The position numbers were made by a program, and so were the translations under genes. Below are positions 63,401 to 64,000 of a stretch of 64,000 nt of DNA, piece by piece. Positions within the stretch are counted from its first letter, which is position 1. Each line of letters opens with the position of its first letter. This DNA comes from Apus apus (taxonomy: Eukaryota; Chordata; Aves; Apodiformes; Apodidae): NCBI RefSeq assembly GCF_020740795.1, contig NC_067285.1, forward strand, positions 81,797,342-81,861,341. The letters run 5' to 3'. The notes below the pieces were generated by a model that saw only the letters and a program-made list of their open reading frames with translations, did not search any database and was not told the origin of the DNA.

Positions 63401-64000
63401 AGTAACAGGGAACAGCAGAGGCACAGCCCAGACCACCTAACCTGACATGGCTCTCTTTATTTTGGCAGGCCAAAGCCACATAATCCCAGCTGGAAATTAA
63501 ACCCCTGGAATACAGCAAGCCCCAATGCACATCCCAACAGTAGGTGAGGGCATGCAGGTAAGACCTGTCCTCGCTGCCCAACACAACACTGGTGAGGCTG
63601 GCAGGGCTGCCTGTGCCTTAGAACAATGTTGAAAACCTTGGGCTAAATGCTTCTTGATGTTGTTTTGTTTGTTTTCCCCCCTCAGGATCTCACTTTAATC
63701 TCATTAGATCTGAGTTTCAGTTTTCCCATCTCCCAACCAAAATCTCTGCAGGACCTCAGTGAGCTGAGTTGTGCAATTTTTGCTGTGTCCATGCTCCTAT
63801 CTCTCATACATGACTCCAAGACCTGGAGTAAAAGCGGCCTGGAAGTGGGCGGCACCTGCAATGCTGTTGACTTATGCCTGTAATCAGTATTTGGAGTGTT
63901 TTGCAACATTCTGCAAGATGGCAAAACAAATGATCCTCTGTTTTAGAAAGGAGGTAAATGGCAAACTCCACTGCAGATACTGTATCTTTTGCAGCTATGG
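57476..64000. other. Upstream intergenic DNA
   Basis: No coding exon, RNA gene or repeat family recognised in 6.5 kb. In human, CASP3 is the next gene on this side of IRF2, but I see no CASP3 exon here. A small motif cluster near 61290-61360 is noted in findings. Confidence 0.65.

Noticed and set aside
1..64000. CRISPR arrays, phage or bacterial defence systems, tRNA or rRNA genes
   Set aside because: Nothing of the kind is present. Composition and gene structure are those of a bird chromosome.

Overview
This window is vertebrate nuclear DNA, almost certainly from a bird. The evidence is long introns, one CpG island, several CR1 LINE fragments with the 8-base 3' end repeat typical of avian CR1, and a single protein-coding gene that reads as interferon regulatory factor 2 (IRF2). 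The species cannot be named from sequence alone. No prokaryotic system, CRISPR array, tRNA or rRNA gene was found.

IRF2 is on the minus strand. All eight coding exons can be read directly, each with AG/GT splice sites and compatible phases: 33950-34036 (ATG), 28846-28945, 28064-28240, 26042-26088, 22028-22139, 18362-18520, 13172-13218 and 11494-11805 (stop). They join into an uninterrupted 1041-nt reading frame of 346 residues. It has the tryptophan-repeat DNA-binding domain (W11, W26, W38, W46, W58), three SUMO-type motifs and the conserved basic C-terminus. The 3' UTR probably ends near 10460, with a possible earlier poly(A) site near 11080. The non-coding first exon and promoter lie in the CpG island at about 51960-53280, where an IRF-E/ISRE-like repeat sits upstream of a minus-strand TATA-like box.

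Layout: 1-10440 is intergenic DNA downstream of IRF2 with three CR1 scraps. 10460-34053 is the 3' UTR, coding exons and introns 2-8, with a CR1 in intron 7. 34054 to about 52435 is intron 1 (about 18 kb), which holds a heavily decayed, roughly 2.2-kb CR1-like LINE relic, homopolymer runs and several interferon-response-like motifs. 51960-53280 is the promoter CpG island. 53299-64000 is upstream intergenic DNA with three CR1 copies, one of which abuts the promoter, and otherwise nothing I can assign.

I found no undescribed gene system. The points most worth checking are the promoter architecture, suggesting IRF2 is controlled by IRF factors including itself; a consensus-quality IRF-E in intron 1 and another formed across the intron 7/exon 8 junction; the CR1 next to the promoter; the ancient LINE relic; and a perfect 26-base direct repeat flanking the first coding exon.
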